From positions 959,373-1,023,372 of the forward strand of contig MU001509.1 of the NCBI GenBank assembly GCA_010093485.1: a stretch of 64,000 nt of DNA. The letters run 5' to 3'. This document shows positions 42,316 through 54,600 of this stretch, one piece after another. Position numbers and translations under genes: made by a program. The DNA comes from Karstenula rhodostoma CBS 690.94. Its lineage: Eukaryota; Ascomycota; Dothideomycetes; Pleosporales; Didymosphaeriaceae. The notes beneath the pieces are model-generated. The model did no database searches. It had not been told where the DNA came from and saw only the letters and a list, made by a program, of their open reading frames with translations. The number at the start of each line of letters is the position of its first letter. Position 1 is the first letter of the stretch.

Positions 42316-44880
42316 TTACGAACAGGCCCTCGCTGTAATCCGCCCAGCATACATATGTCCAACCTTCGGCAGCTTTACCTCCTTCGTCGAAAACGCGCAA
42401 TGCCCTATACCATCCTCGTTCACGTCCACCACACCCCACTGCACCTTGCTTCGCGCAGCCTCGAATCCATCTACATCATCTAGTCCATGGCACGCCGCAC
42501 TCATCGCAGCACTGCAGCTTCCTGCAACGTTCATTCCTTCCTTGAACGGAATGAAGCCAATCCCGATTGCTGCCGCGGTCATAACTATGCCTAGGATAAG
42601 CGTAGTCAAGATCGCAATGGGTGAATACCCTGTCGATTTGAAGTCGCCTTGATAGGCATTAAGCCCCGAGTGCGTCCCATCGTAGCTGTACACATCGACC
42701 GCGACCAGAAAAATACTCTGTGACACAAGCCAGTGAAGCACACCACTCAGCACCATGAGCGGCAATGCAAAACGATAAGGCAGTTGGAGGAAGTATGTTG
42801 AGCGTTGTGCTCCCTCTGCAGGACGCGACACCCGCAAGCCTTTGCGGTGATGTGCGTAAGACACCCATTCATATCCGAGAAGCATGGCAGTGAAAAGGCC
42901 ATTGTACGAGAAGTAAAGGAATGAAAGGACCGGCTGTGCCAGATTTGCAAGGATGATATATCCGATGGTCGTTAAGCTGGTAGGGTAACTCATGATCGTT
43001 CGAACGTCGATAGTGCCATAGCCCAAGGAGGCAAGCCCGGTGAGCGAGCGGGAGGTTCCGTTGGGAAGTTGGTAGACGCCGTATCCAAACATTACTGCCA
43101 CAAAAACGAGGGTGAGAGATAAGCTAGAATTGGTGAGCAATAAGTAGATGGGTCATTTAATGAATAGTAAGTCGAGTTTGCAAGCACGATGGATCTGGAG
43201 GGGTCTTTGAACAGCAACTTGCTGGTCAAATACTGATGACCGGGGGTTCAGAAGAGAGACTTACAACACAAAAGTGACAGATCTCCGCTTACGGCTCGCA
43301 ACATCTTTCAATCTTCTTCGCTCGCCCGCCCATGCCTTGGGCCCTGCTGGGAAGTATTGATTATGGGTCTTTACGTCACGGACGGATAATAGACACATCC
43401 CCTTGGTCGTCTCATCCGTCCGCTCCAGGAAAGAGGCTACGGCATCTCCCATGGTCATCAGAGGGTTCTCCTTCGTCCCCAAAGCCGTGTAGAAGATGAG
43501 GACGGCTTTGAAGAAGTTAAGAATTGTAACTAGTATCGCAATTGGCAGTGCGAATTGTACCTTGCAGCGTGGCTCGGATTTCTCACTGAGGCAATAGTCG
43601 ACGGGATAGGCGAGCGACCCAAAATCTTTATGATATGCCACGCCGCTCACTGTCCATTTATCTGATGCGCTTTTGATGCCATCAACAGAAGCGGAGCACG
43701 GCAACGGATTCGATCCGTAACTACGAGGGTATCCGGAGCAAATCCATTCATACGATGATATCGCTGTCTCTACTTCCTTCGCTTGACCAGCGTAGAAAAT
43801 GTTGTAAGAATATATGTTGATTGGCGTTCCTTTGGCGGTGGTATTTGGCGTAGGCATCCTGTTATCGGCGGTGACGAGGAGCACATTTCTCCTATTTGTC
43901 TGAATGGACTTCGCGTACTCGCCAATGCAGTCGATGTTTGAGAGCCGATCCAGCTTGTTGTCACGCGCCTTCTCGTACATCATGGGAGCTACGACCGAAC
44001 TGTAGAGAATATCAGTGTTCAAAATAGTCATAACTCGTGTACTGGTGCAGGCTCACAGATTGTAATTAGAAAAGTAAAAGTCAGTTGCTTCCCCTCCCAG
44101 AAAGCTTTCCGCACAATCAGCGCAGTCTGGACTGCTGATGAACGATTCTCGCACGCTCACTGCGAAGTAATCATTAGACGATATCGACAGGAACACAGTT
44201 GAGTTGTAACTACAAAATCAATATATGGTAGAGCAGCGGAAACAGGCAACTTACAATAGATGCAGAGGGAGTGATGAGAAACCAAGAAGAAACCACACCA
44301 CTGCCCGCTTCCGGTCGGTGTTGTAAATGTTTCTCAAGTTATGAACACTCTGCACACCAATATCAAGCCATTTGCCCTTTGAGTGCGCATCATCTACCTC
44401 CTTCCTTGTTGGAGCGGAAAGACATTGCATGCAATAGTTGCTTGAGCTCAGTAGTACGGTGCTCAAAATGTTGATGAGCAAATGTAGTCCAGTGTTCAGT
44501 TTGCTGGCACGATCGCAATCGCCGTCGAAAAGTACGCCATTCTTGTGAGATGAGAACAAGATGGTAACGATGAGGTTTATAAAGAACACGATAGAAGAAG
44601 AAAAAGCACCATTAATGGCGCCAAATCTCCACCCAGTAGTGTACCGTGTGATACTCGAGGGGATTTTGTGGGTCGTGCCTGCGGGGGTAGAACTCGCCTT
44701 CTCAGCGCACATCGAGTGTGGTCGATAGCTCGTGTCTTGCGCAAACCCCGACGAAGAACGCGCAAAACTGCGCAATTCTGTCTCGCCTGCATCGCCCCAT
44801 TGCTGTTTCTGTATATGCTGTGCACGAAGCTGCTGAATCCACGTCTTCGGGATGGCGTAAACATGGTAGAGGCCGAACAT
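42316..44880 (-). CDS. DUF6536 fungal membrane protein
   Basis: Four exons: 44880-44255, 44209-44057, 43999-43265 and 43123-42316 (all GT-AG), 773 residues. The start is the ATG at 44880 (MFGLYHVYAIPKTW). The N-terminal DUF6536 module is clear: TGWRFGAINGAFSSSIVFFI, LLINILSTVLLSSSNYCMQC followed by LSAPTRKEVDDAH, and WLDIGVQSVHNLR, with membrane helices. A Cys-rich lumenal/extracellular segment follows (exons 2-3), and the C-terminal half has about six more helices (for example PIAILTTLILGIVMTAAAIG). Proteins of this kind are common and multi-copy in Pezizomycotina, with unknown function. It is bracketed by the inverted repeat arms at 42180-42299 and 45305-45433. Confidence 0.88.
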
Positions 44881-45304
44881 CTGGGGACATGGTAGTGGCA
44901 GAAATGCCAACTAGGGGAACGTTCGTAGATGTCCCTCAGAGTCTGGGAATGACGTGGGGCATGAGTTGTTTCAGGCGTACTTGGCCGTTTGTCAAACTGT
45001 TGCCTGGCTTTAAATAGACGGATCAGCCCCCATCATTTCGGCATTCGGCAAAGGGGCGCCTTGTGCCTAGGGGCTTGGTATGACGTCCGACGAGATACCG
45101 TGTAGTTGACGCTATATATCGCGGAAACTAATGGGCGTATCGACTCTTTCCTCAGAGGGTGGATGATAGACGTTGAGCGATGAAGCTTGCGTATGTGCTT
45201 TCGTTGGGCGGCTCTTTAACAGAGCTCTCATAGGAACATGAAGATCGCATATAAGCTAAGGCCTTTACCAGTTAAATATAGAATAGTTAGGCTCTTACCT
45301 AACC

Positions 45305-45433
45305 TTGTTTATCATCCACTCACAACGCTTCCTTTTGTATCACTTTTGGACGGCAGTCCATGTCCATGTCCATATTTGTCTATCACTTTACGGGTCACTA
45401 CTTTGTAGTTCGAGTCAACAATCAGAAAACCAT
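45305..45433 (-). repeat. Right arm of a 120/129-bp inverted repeat
   Basis: Reverse-complement partner of 42180-42299. It has one extra ATGGAC-type hexamer and an extra 3 bp relative to the left arm. It lies inside dispersed repeat copy 2, so it was inserted there. Confidence 0.9.
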
Positions 45434-45436
45434 AGA

Positions 45437-45534
45437 ATAGTTAATTCTATAGTAAATATAAAATAGTTAATTCTATAGTAAATATAAAATAGTTAATTCT
45501 ATAGTAAATATGGAATAGTTAATTCTATAGTAAC
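45437..45534 (+). repeat. 26-bp tandem repeat
   Basis: About 3.8 units of ATAGTTAATTCTATAGTAAA plus TATAAA, immediately after the inverted-repeat arm. Copy 1 of the dispersed repeat has only one such unit, so this is a local expansion. Confidence 0.85.
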
Positions 45535-45831
45535 TTAAGCTACTATATAAGTTTATAATCTCGACCTTATACTGTATCACTGGTGTTCACCTTCCCATGA
45601 GAGACAGGGCTAGCGGGCCTGTTGATGAGTGTGCTATGAGAACCAAACCTCTTCAACGTGCCTTCTGATGAACGTTTCTATTTTGTGGTCACCAGAACAC
45701 ATATTGATTAACTGTACGAAAGTGTGGGACACGTTTAAATTGCGGAATCCACTTGGGTGGTTGAAGATTGACTGCTATTTGTGCTATCTTCGAACCTGTA
45801 TTGTGGTGCACCGCAAACCAACACCCTGTGT

Positions 45832-47626
45832 CTAATCATCGCCACCGCCAATGGGACCTGACACTTGTTTCGCTGCCTTCGCTGCGACAATATCATCCAC
45901 CCTCAACAACAGGCATGCGCTCTCCACGGCAGTCTTAACACTCTGCTCCTTGACGGCCAGAGGCTCCCAAACGCCAAATTGTCGCATGTCCACGACCTTT
46001 CCGGCCTCACCATCGATGCCCCACGAGCTTCCGCTTTGCTGTCCGTCCTCATAGCCCTCAGCATGCTTCGCGCGGAGCTGCGTTAGGATCTTGATGGGGC
46101 TATTTCCGGAGTTTTGGATGAGCGTGCGGGGAATGACCTCCATGGCTTCGGCGACAGCCTTGTACGGCCACTGTGCAACGCCCTCAATCTGCTTTGCTCT
46201 TCGCTCCAGGCCAACTGCGACGGCCATCTCGGTTGCTCCACCTCCTGGGCAGAGCTTGGGGTTCCAAATGACGTTTCGTGCTACGCCCATCGCATCGTGA
46301 AGGTTGCGCTCGACCTCGTTGAGAATGTCCTTGGAGGGGCCGCGAAGTAATATCGTGCATGCTTTAGGATCTTTGCACTTGGTGAGGAATGTGAAGTATT
46401 CGTCGCCGATCTTGGAAATCTCGAAGAGACCACATTGGGTGCCAATGTCCGAGGCCGATGCGGAGAAGACCGAGTTTACAATGGTTGCGCCAGTGGCTCG
46501 TGCAACACGGTTGTTGTCAGTCTTGCGGATACGTCGGATGGCGGTGATATTGTGTTTGACGAAGTGATGCTGCGCGAGGTCTAATCGTGTTATTAGTATT
46601 GGACATTAGTCGCGAGCGATTGCGAACGTACCGCTAACGCCCTTCTCCGTGATGACGAGGTCAGGCTTGAGCGCAATGATGGCATCGCACATGGCCTTCA
46701 CCTGTTCCTCCTCGATCTGCAATATGCGGTTCCAGTCTTCCTCCTTGCTGATCTCAATGTTGGTCTGAGACTCGCCCTTCTTGTACTCAAGCGGGCAATC
46801 GAGGAGCAGAACCTTGGGGTTCTCTATCCTTCGCCTCATCTTGGGATGTGTGATGTCCTTGTTGAGCATAACTCCATCCAGCACTTCACTGTCCTGGATT
46901 TCGCCTCCCGGAACCTTTTCAATACGCGCGTATCGCTTGATGTCCACCTCCCGCTTGCCGCCTCCTGCATCCAGTGAAACTGTCCGCACAGCCTTCAGTG
47001 CCAAGCTGCACATCAGTTCCGACCACCGCGAAACGAATTTTGTGCCAATCGACGCGTTGATGAGCTGGTACATGGCCTTGTCATCGTCAATGTCAACATC
47101 TACCGAGACCTCATCGATGATCTCGAGAGCGTCTGCCAGAGCGCGCTTGAAAGCCTGAATAATGACAACAGGGTGGATGTTGCGCTCGAGCTGCGGCAGA
47201 GCTTGGGCAAGCATTTCACCGGCTGCTGTGTGTTAGAAGCGTCCATGACTCCCGTCAGGTTACATACCTAATATTATGACGGTGGTGGTGCCATCGCCGA
47301 CCTCCTCATCTTGTGTTCGGCTCAGCTCGATCATGCTCTTTGCGGCGGGGTGTGCGACTTCGATCTCTCGTAGGATGGCGTGGCCGTCGTTGGTGAGGAC
47401 GATGCCGCCCATGGGGTCGAGCAGCATCTTGAGCATGGCCTTGGGACCCAAACATGATCGGATGATGTCTGCGACCGTCTTTGCGGCTGTGATGTTGGAA
47501 ATTTGGGCTTTGCGGCCAAATTGGCGCTCCCCGCCGGGGGTTTGGGTGTCTGTGTTGCTGTGAGCTGCTTGCTGCCCAGCTTCTGAGCTGTCCACACTCA
47601 CTCATAACCACCACAGGCGCCTGCAT
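45832..47626 (-). CDS. CCT3: T-complex protein 1 (chaperonin CCT) subunit gamma
   Basis: Four exons: 47626-47602 (25 nt), 47549-47268, 47222-46632 and 46580-45832, 548 residues. The tiny first exon encodes MQAPVVVM, the conserved start of CCT gamma; the 52-nt intron ends ACACAG. Group II chaperonin ATPase motifs follow: DPMGGIVLTNDGHAILREI and DEEVGDGTTTVIIL, later VITEKGVSD, and WNPKLCPGGGATEMAVAVG in the equatorial domain. CCT is the cytosolic hetero-oligomeric chaperonin that folds actin and tubulin. Length and motifs fit the family closely. The gene is divergent from the conserved protein at 48336. Confidence 0.97.
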
Positions 47627-48335
47627 CTTGACGGAACTCTAGTGACAAATTTATGGGAATAGAAAGCAGCAACGTGAGGCGGGGTATCTAGCTGCGCAGG
47701 TGCCTTGCAGCTCTTGCTGTTGCTCCACCAAAAAACGCGTCGTCGGGGCGCACTTTCTCCGTCTCCGAAGTGGGAAGGAAGCCCACCCAAAACGGCAAGC
47801 GCAAAGGGGCACGTGATCTCTCGAACCTTCCGCAAATCGCCTGGCTCTGGTTGGCCGGTCTATTATCGGAGCGCAAGGTCTGGGCTGTTTCTGCGGTTTT
47901 CCGCATTCAGCGCGTGGACGCTCAAACCGCGCTAAGTGAAGCTAAGTGATTGGCGTTTTGCCGCGTTCTACCGCCTCGGACCCAGCCTCTCACGGGACTT
48001 CAATCGCGGAGCTTACAAGAGTCCCGCGCGCCCTCCATCCCTCTCTCTTCTCTCCCACTTCACTTGCCCTCACAACTCATCGCGTAGGCCTTGTCCCTCT
48101 TCGCCCACCGGGACTTTCTCTCACCTCATTCCACCCTCAATCCTTCTACCTTTCATCTCTCGGCCTCATCCACACCATCCTTGCGCGCATTCACCTTGCG
48201 GCCGCCGCCATCTTCTACCACCATCCTGTCGTGCTAGTGCTCGTGGCACCGTAGTCTGTCTGCTCGTAGTCCAGCAGACCTTTGTATCTTTACACAACTC
48301 ACTCCTATCATTGATCTACTAAACACACAGTGACC
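47627..48335. promoter_or_regulatory. Divergent promoter between CCT3 and conserved fungal gene
   Basis: 709 bp. The 300 bp before 48336 are strongly pyrimidine-rich (CTCTCTTCTCTCC, CCCTC runs), typical of promoters/leaders of steadily expressed fungal genes. No TATA box is obvious. Confidence 0.5.
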
Positions 48336-49259
48336 ATGGGTCTCAACTACTACGCCTCATCGCCCACCGTGGTGCTCCCGCCTCAGCAAGCACACGGCTA
48401 CTACGCTCCCCGCCAGCGCTCTTACTCACCGGGTACTTACCGTCCGAAGTACCCGACCCCACCCTCGCTCAACTATCAAGCTTCGCCTGTATCCAATGCC
48501 AAAGTCGGGCGAAAACGATCCATCACCGACGTCGACGACCCCGAGGAGAACCGCCCAGTCGGCGCAGTTGTCACGCAACCGCCCGTAAAGCCTAAGCCTG
48601 AGCCTGTCTATGGCCCGGGTATGACCCTCATCTACCCCGGTGAGCCTGGCTACACAATGGCCGCCGAGTCGCAATCCGGCACCTGGTACGAAGAGAAGAT
48701 CGAGAAGGAAGAGAAGGCGCAACCCGTCCGACCCATCTCCGCCTCGCGCAAGTCGCAGCGCATGGACTCAGCAACCGACGTTGTCGTCCCATCACTCACC
48801 GACATGGCCATGGATGCGCAGAGGACCGATGCCATCGTCGACGAGCACGGCACCACCCTCGACACGCTCATGTCGTCGCTCGGCGTGGGTTGGAAGAATG
48901 TCATTACCAACCCATCACTGCGCGATGCTGCGCGCGCCTATTCACGCGTTATTGAGAACCACTTCGACCTCACTGATGCCGTCATCCTGCTAGAGAAGGA
49001 GTCGCTCTCAGCCTACCTTGTCCGCGCGAAGCAACACGGCGTGCAAGGCTTTTGGCTTTTCTCCGACAGCCTCCAGTGGGGCCAGCTCGTCGGCTGGTCT
49101 ATTCAGCGCACAGTGCAGAACCTCATGGCTGGTCCCATCCCGCAAGTCGAAGGTGAGCGCATCAACGCGCGCCAGCGCACCCCATCGGAGCCTTCTACGC
49201 CGCCCTCACACGTCCTCGCTATGACGGCTGACGCCGACGCCGACGCGATGGAGATGTGA
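48336..49259 (+). CDS. Conserved fungal protein of unknown function
   Basis: Intronless, 307 residues from the ATG at 48336 (ACCATGG context). The N-terminal third is disordered and rich in Pro/Tyr/Ser (MGLNYYASSPTVVLPPQQAH) with a basic patch KVGRKRSITD that could be a nuclear signal. The C-terminal half is an ordered helical domain (SLTDMAMDAQRTDAIVDEHG, LSAYLVRAKQHGVQGFWLFS, LQWGQLVGWSIQRTVQNLMA). No catalytic motif is recognised. Its position in a block with CCT3, COG8 and UBE2O-like genes suggests a core gene. Confidence 0.8.
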   Translation: MGLNYYASSPTVVLPPQQAHGYYAPRQRSYSPGTYRPKYPTPPSLNYQASPVSNAKVGRKRSITDVDDPEENRPVGAVVTQPPVKPKPEPVYGPGMTLIYPGEPGYTMAAESQSGTWYEEKIEKEEKAQPVRPISASRKSQRMDSATDVVVPSLTDMAMDAQRTDAIVDEHGTTLDTLMSSLGVGWKNVITNPSLRDAARAYSRVIENHFDLTDAVILLEKESLSAYLVRAKQHGVQGFWLFSDSLQWGQLVGWSIQRTVQNLMAGPIPQVEGERINARQRTPSEPSTPPSHVLAMTADADADAMEM

Positions 49260-50039
49260 TGCATCCACGATCTACAAAAGTTTCACCGCCATCTACTTCC
49301 TTCTTTCTCTTCATCTTATTTCATGTACGGCAACATTATCTATGGTTTTTCGGTATTTGCGCACTACGCTGCCTCGGTCTCGGAATGGTCTTTCTGAGGA
49401 ACTTGGCGTTCGGTTCTGGAATGGCTTCGCCCGGCTCACTGGGATAGTGATGCTCATGTACTATAGTTCTAGCTCTTGCTCTCTGCGGCTGTTTGATCGC
49501 ACGTCTACGATTGAACGTCGCCCGTGCTCCCCATACCTAACGAATAAGCACTAAACAAAAGAACATCATTATGCGATTTGGTCCATATGAGTTGAGGTCG
49601 TCTGTTGGTTTCTATCTATCCATCTGCTCAGCGGATTCGCAGCGTGCGCGAGGCTGAAAAATCTAGAATCCGGCCAGTCGCAAACGGATTCCAGTCGGCC
49701 CTACGATTCACGAAACAAGGCAACCGCGCCTCGTTGCTGCAGCATTTATCATTTCACCCGGACCACGGCACCTAGCTGGTCTCAGCTCGGCATGCCCTGT
49801 ATCCGCGGAAACGAATCACAAAACCCGCGTGCGCCCGTTCTCTAGCGCGTCGCTTCACTGTTTCGCGTCGTACAAAGGCTGGGCTTCTCGGGCGAGTTGC
49901 CTGGGCTCTGCGGCGCGCCGATAAGGTTAGGCCCGGAGAAGGAGAGGAAGGAGCGTTTTGGTTGTTGGTCAGGTAGATGTTTTTGAGAGGAGGCCTGCCG
50001 GCTGAACCTTTTGCTGAATTACACATTCTCGTCGCTATT
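49260..50039. other. Intergenic region between convergent genes
   Basis: 780 bp separating two convergent stop codons. No supportable gene or RNA was seen. Confidence 0.5.
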
Positions 50040-51503
50040 CTAATGGCTGGGACTAACCACACGCTCAATCGGGGGTGTCGTCCGCCCGGCGCCCACGCCC
50101 GAGGCCAGCAGCTCCAGTCTGCTGGCCTGCACACGGTGTTTCTTCATGACCTCGACCCACTCCTCTTCCAGCTCTTCGTCGATGTCGTCGTCGTCGGCCA
50201 CGGCGGCGCGGAGGTCTTCTTCGAGCAGCGCTATCATGATGCTGAAGTCGCCTCCTAGTCTGCCTAAGGACCCTGCACAGTATAATACCTGAGTGAGTAA
50301 AGAGTCGCGAGAGGAGCGGTCTTTCACGTTGGGCAGGTATGTGCGGAGTGTGTCGAACAGCATGTCTACGAGGTGGAGGGGGAATGTCGCGAGCGCGGAG
50401 GGTATGGGTTGGAGCGGGTTGGCGGTGGGCGCGGGTTGGACTGCAGGCGCGGAGTGTTCCTCCGACCCCGGTGCTGGCAGCGCCGACGGGAAGATGGACT
50501 TGTACATGGAGATGATGGCGAAGCTCTGCTCGCGGAAGACCTCGAGGTATTTTTTTAGGTACTTCTCCGTCTGCTGGCCGACGGCCCAACCTGCGTCTTG
50601 TTTCTTCGTGCCGCTGACGCGCTTCTCGGTCTCTTGGTCTGCAAGATCGCGCAGGGGGTCGAGCGCGGACAACATGGCTTCTAGGCACGCGAGACGGCAG
50701 ACGAGGAGTAGGGCTCCAAGACTGCCTTCGCCGCTGCCGATGCTGGTCTGGCGCGTGGACCAGGACTCGTCGAGCTCGGGGGCTACCCGTCGCAGCCAGC
50801 CGATGGTGCGCATGGCGCCGGCGAGCTTGATGCCTTGCGATTGCAGGGACGCGATGAGGTTGGTCGTCATGGTCTTCATCTCCTGCTCAGCTTGAGACGA
50901 CAGCGATGATACCAGCGACGAGTTTGGATACAGCGTCGACAGGCGCTTGATGTGCGCATGCAGATCCAGGGCTGAGGCGTAGTTCGCATTGGTAGCGGCC
51001 GTGGCTGTGGCAGCTTGTGTGGGCGCAGTTGACGACGTTATGGCTGAGGACAACAGCGTGGGCAGATCCAGCACATCGGACACCCTGTCGACGTTCCGCG
51101 CCAGCAACATGGCGTTCCTCCGCCGGTCTAGGATGGCATTGTCCGCGCTCTTGGTGTACTTTTGCGAGAAGCTCTGGGCTGCGTTTTCGAGCTTCGGCAG
51201 CTCTTGCTGCACCGTGGCTGCTTCGTGGCCGACTGTAGGGAGGACATGGCGCAGGTGGGCGAGGTGGTCGGTGGATGATATTATCGGTCTGTATGAGCGT
51301 TTGGAGAGAGCCTGGAGGGCGCGCAGGACGGATTGGGTGCTCTGGGCGAGCGACTGCGGCTCGGACGAGGTGAGGGCGGCGAGCGGGAGCGTGGTCAGGC
51401 GCGACAGGTAAGCATTGGTCGTGGCATCGTTTGGCGGGGGTCGTGCGCGGGCGTCCTGCGCGTCGAAGTAGGGAATCAAGAGCTCATACAGCGGGTCGGC
51501 CAT
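50040..51503 (-). CDS. COG8: Conserved oligomeric Golgi complex subunit 8 (Dor1-like)
   Basis: Intronless, 487 residues from the ATG at 51503 (MADPLYELLIPYFDAQ); an in-frame ATG at 51536 would add 11 residues. It has the Dor1/Cog8 pattern: YLSRLTTLPLAALTSSEP near the N terminus, helical bundles with RRRNAMLLARNVDRVSDVLD, GWLRRVAPELDESWSTRQTS, and LLLVCRLACLEAMLSALDPL. It also has CAGSLGRLGGDF, matching the conserved Cog8 sequence near the C-terminal part. The C terminus is shorter than in animals, as in other fungi. Cog8 belongs to lobe B of the tethering complex for retrograde intra-Golgi vesicles. Only 184 bp separate it from the divergent UBE2O-like gene. Confidence 0.92.
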   Translation of the reverse strand: MADPLYELLIPYFDAQDARARPPPNDATTNAYLSRLTTLPLAALTSSEPQSLAQSTQSVLRALQALSKRSYRPIISSTDHLAHLRHVLPTVGHEAATVQQELPKLENAAQSFSQKYTKSADNAILDRRRNAMLLARNVDRVSDVLDLPTLLSSAITSSTAPTQAATATAATNANYASALDLHAHIKRLSTLYPNSSLVSSLSSQAEQEMKTMTTNLIASLQSQGIKLAGAMRTIGWLRRVAPELDESWSTRQTSIGSGEGSLGALLLVCRLACLEAMLSALDPLRDLADQETEKRVSGTKKQDAGWAVGQQTEKYLKKYLEVFREQSFAIISMYKSIFPSALPAPGSEEHSAPAVQPAPTANPLQPIPSALATFPLHLVDMLFDTLRTYLPNVKDRSSRDSLLTQVLYCAGSLGRLGGDFSIMIALLEEDLRAAVADDDDIDEELEEEWVEVMKKHRVQASRLELLASGVGAGRTTPPIERVVSPSH

Positions 51504-51687
51504 GGTGATTGTGCCGTGAGCCCTGGGCATGTCCACAGTAAGCTGCCCAGCGTGTGGGAACCAGCGGAGTGTCCAGCCAGACCAGGACCGTGCGTGGCCG
51601 ATGAATGGCGAAAGCGGGCTATTCTCTGCATGTCACCGCCCGCGCCGCCAAAGTCGCACCAGGTACACAATCTGCGACTCCGGATAC
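51504..51687. promoter_or_regulatory. Compact divergent promoter between COG8 and UBE2O-like gene
   Basis: 184 bp between start codons. GC-rich, no TATA box. An in-frame ATG for the right-hand gene at 51529 would shorten it further but is less likely. Confidence 0.55.
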
Positions 51688-54600
51688 ATGGCCAACGACA
51701 CTCATCCGCACAAAGACGATCCAGACCCAGACGCACCCGCCGAGTGCCGCACCGCCGTGGAACGCTTTCTCGCCAACCTCTTCGCCGACCGCTTCCTCTC
51801 CGACAGCCCCGCCACGCCCGCCGACTCTGCGCCCTCACCGTCGCCTGCAGCAAACGTTGCCTTTCTCTCCGCCGAGGCCGACCTCGCGCCGCCTGCCACC
51901 GGGACACCAACTCCGCAAGCCCACATGGGCAGCCGCCCGACCGAAGTCGTCTTCTGCGTCGAAGACACGGTGGGCTTGAAGGGCGACAAGCTCAGCGTCG
52001 GCGTGGTTGACCGCTGCTTTGGCGATGTCGACAGCCACTCGCCGCGGCCCCAGCGCGACTATGGCGAGGACATCGAGCGCCACGAGGATGTCTCGACCGA
52101 CGACTTCGAAAAGTTCATGTGGGGCGGCATCCCCCCAAAAGGCACCGTGCTCGTGTCCTGGCAGACCAAATACAAGACGGAACTGATCCCCGAGGCACGG
52201 CTGGAGCTGCTCGACAGGGCCTTGTACGTCGGCGATGTCGTCAAGCGCACCTTCAAAGATCCCATGAGCGGCACCGTCATCGGGACCAAAGCCGTGTGCA
52301 CTCTCTTCCCCGCGACCATGTTCAGCCCCGCCAACCTCCACCAGGCCCTCAGTGAGGACCACTCGATACGCGTTGTGCCCGCAGAAGAGCTCATCAACGT
52401 GCACGAATACGTCGAAGGCGCCCTGGTAGTCTACCGTGACTGGGTCGGGCGCATAGACCAGGTCTTTGACGAGGTGGCCATCAAGCTGTCAAACAACTCC
52501 GTGGTCGTCGTGGAAGACCCGGAAGATCTGGAATACGAAGATCTCATGATTGAGCGCCTAAGCGTCGGGGACACCGTCAAGACGAAAAAAGGCAACTTGC
52601 GGAGAGGTCGCTGGAGATATGGTGCCTTTGACCCCAACGTACGCCCCCAGGGAACAGTCGTTGAGACGCGGACCATCTGGATTGATGTGCGGTGGCTGAC
52701 GAGAAGAATTGGCCCCAGCGCCTTGGAAGAGCACGAGGAGCCCCCTGCTCGTCTCTTTACTGACGAAATGGAGGATCCCAGTTTCCGCATTTATGATGCA
52801 GCACGCTCAGCCGATATTTCGCTCCCTTTCGCTGCAAACGGTACCGACCGATCTTACCAGGTCGCAGAGGTTGCCGTCGGGGACCGTGTGCGCTTCAAGG
52901 ACATCGCAGGCGCGGCTGTCAAATACGATGGCTCGGTGACTCTGCCGAATGGCTACCCACAGGGCAAAGTAACGCGGCAGATGCGCACAGAAACCTTGGG
53001 CTACGACATGAATGTGTTCCATGTAATGCAAACACATACAAAGGTCACAGTGCAATGGCAGGATCTTACCGTGACCGAAGATCTTAGCCCCTCGTTGATA
53101 CCTGACCCCAATGTGGAAGACGACGACGAGGTCTGGCCAGGAGAAGTCATATGTACCAAGGAAGAAGCTGAAGGCCCGGGCCCTGATGTACCCTGGACTT
53201 CCAGGCCGGCGAAAGTTGGTATCGTACAGGCTGTGAAGTCACACGACCGGATAGCCACAGTCAGATGGTTCGAGAATCCCACAATCCAATTTCTCGACGA
53301 CGACATAATACCTCCCTCTGAGACCGGGAAGCTGTGCGAAGCTACAGAAGATGTTAGTCTGTATGATATTCGCTCAACTCCGAGTTTAACCCGCCGACGC
53401 GGGGACTTCGTGCTCGTTCACCCTGACTCTATCAATCCTCAAGTGCTGCCCAGCGACCTGCAAGGACCTTCGTGGTTCGGAGAGGTTATAGACCTAGGGT
53501 TGGACGGCAAAATCACAGTCAGGCTAGGTGCTGCTGAACCGATTCTCGACGTTCGTGTACCGTCCGAGAGGGTCACACTGGCATACAGCAGCGACATGGA
53601 CAACCTCGGCATGGAAGGCTCAGAAGACGATGACGAAGAAGACTCAGATGAGGAAGAGAGTGTCTCGGACTTTGATTCCGCGTCCTTCAATGAGATGTGG
53701 ATCGAGTATGAGGGCATGGATGGCGAGCCTATCGAGGGCAACGAAGAAGATTGGTCGACAGAAGATGAGGAGGATTCCGACGGCGACATTTCCATGCCCG
53801 ATCTGGTTCGCTCCGACGATGTTGCAACTTCAAACACGACTCCTGATGCACAATCCGATGCCGATAAAGCATCCCATCCCCCACAAGCGCAGAATATTGG
53901 GCTTGCACCAGCTGTTGAGGATTCAAATACAGCAGCACATCCACCGCCAGAAGTAATATCATCCACCGGCCCCGAGCCTTTCTTGATTTTAGATACCCCG
54001 CCGCCAACCGATCATCACTACCTCACAAAGAGCCCAGCCTCATCATCATCTTCCATGCGCCGCATCGCCAAAGAACACAAAATCCTCCGCACCTCGCTTC
54101 CGCCAAACATCTTCGTCCGCACATGGGAGTCACGCATGGATCTGCTCCGCGTCCTGATGATCGGTCCTGAAGACACCCCCTACGAATATGCTCCCTTCGT
54201 CATCGACTTCTATCTCTCATCCGAGTATCCACAATTCGCACCCGAAGCCTTCTTCCACAGCTGGACCAACGGCAACGGCCCCGTAAACCCCAACCTGTAC
54301 GAAGACGGTAAGATCTGTCTGAGTTTGTTGGGCACGTGGCACGCAGACGAGCGCAACGAGAGCTGGACCCCGGGAAAGAGCACACTACTCCAGGTCCTTG
54401 TGAGTATCATGGGCTTGGTGCTGGTCAAGGACCCCTACTATAATGAGGCGGGGTACGACGTCCATCGTCAGGCACAAGAAACGAAGCCCAGCAGCGCACT
54501 ATACACCGAACGCTCGTATTTCCGGACGAGGGCGTTCATCGTGCATGCCCTTACCAAGGATGTTGCGCCTTTCGATGAGGAGCTGAGATACCTGTACCGG

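Larger units (their letters stand above)
45230..45620 (+). repeat. Dispersed AT-rich repeat, copy 2, interrupted
   Basis: Same orientation as 37841-38000: begins ATAGGAACATGAAGA, and resumes at about 45525 with TAACTTAAGCTACTATATAAG to GTGTTCACCTTC and GAGAGACAGG. Between these lie the right inverted-repeat arm (45305-45433) and a 26-bp tandem array (45437-45534). Confidence 0.7.
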
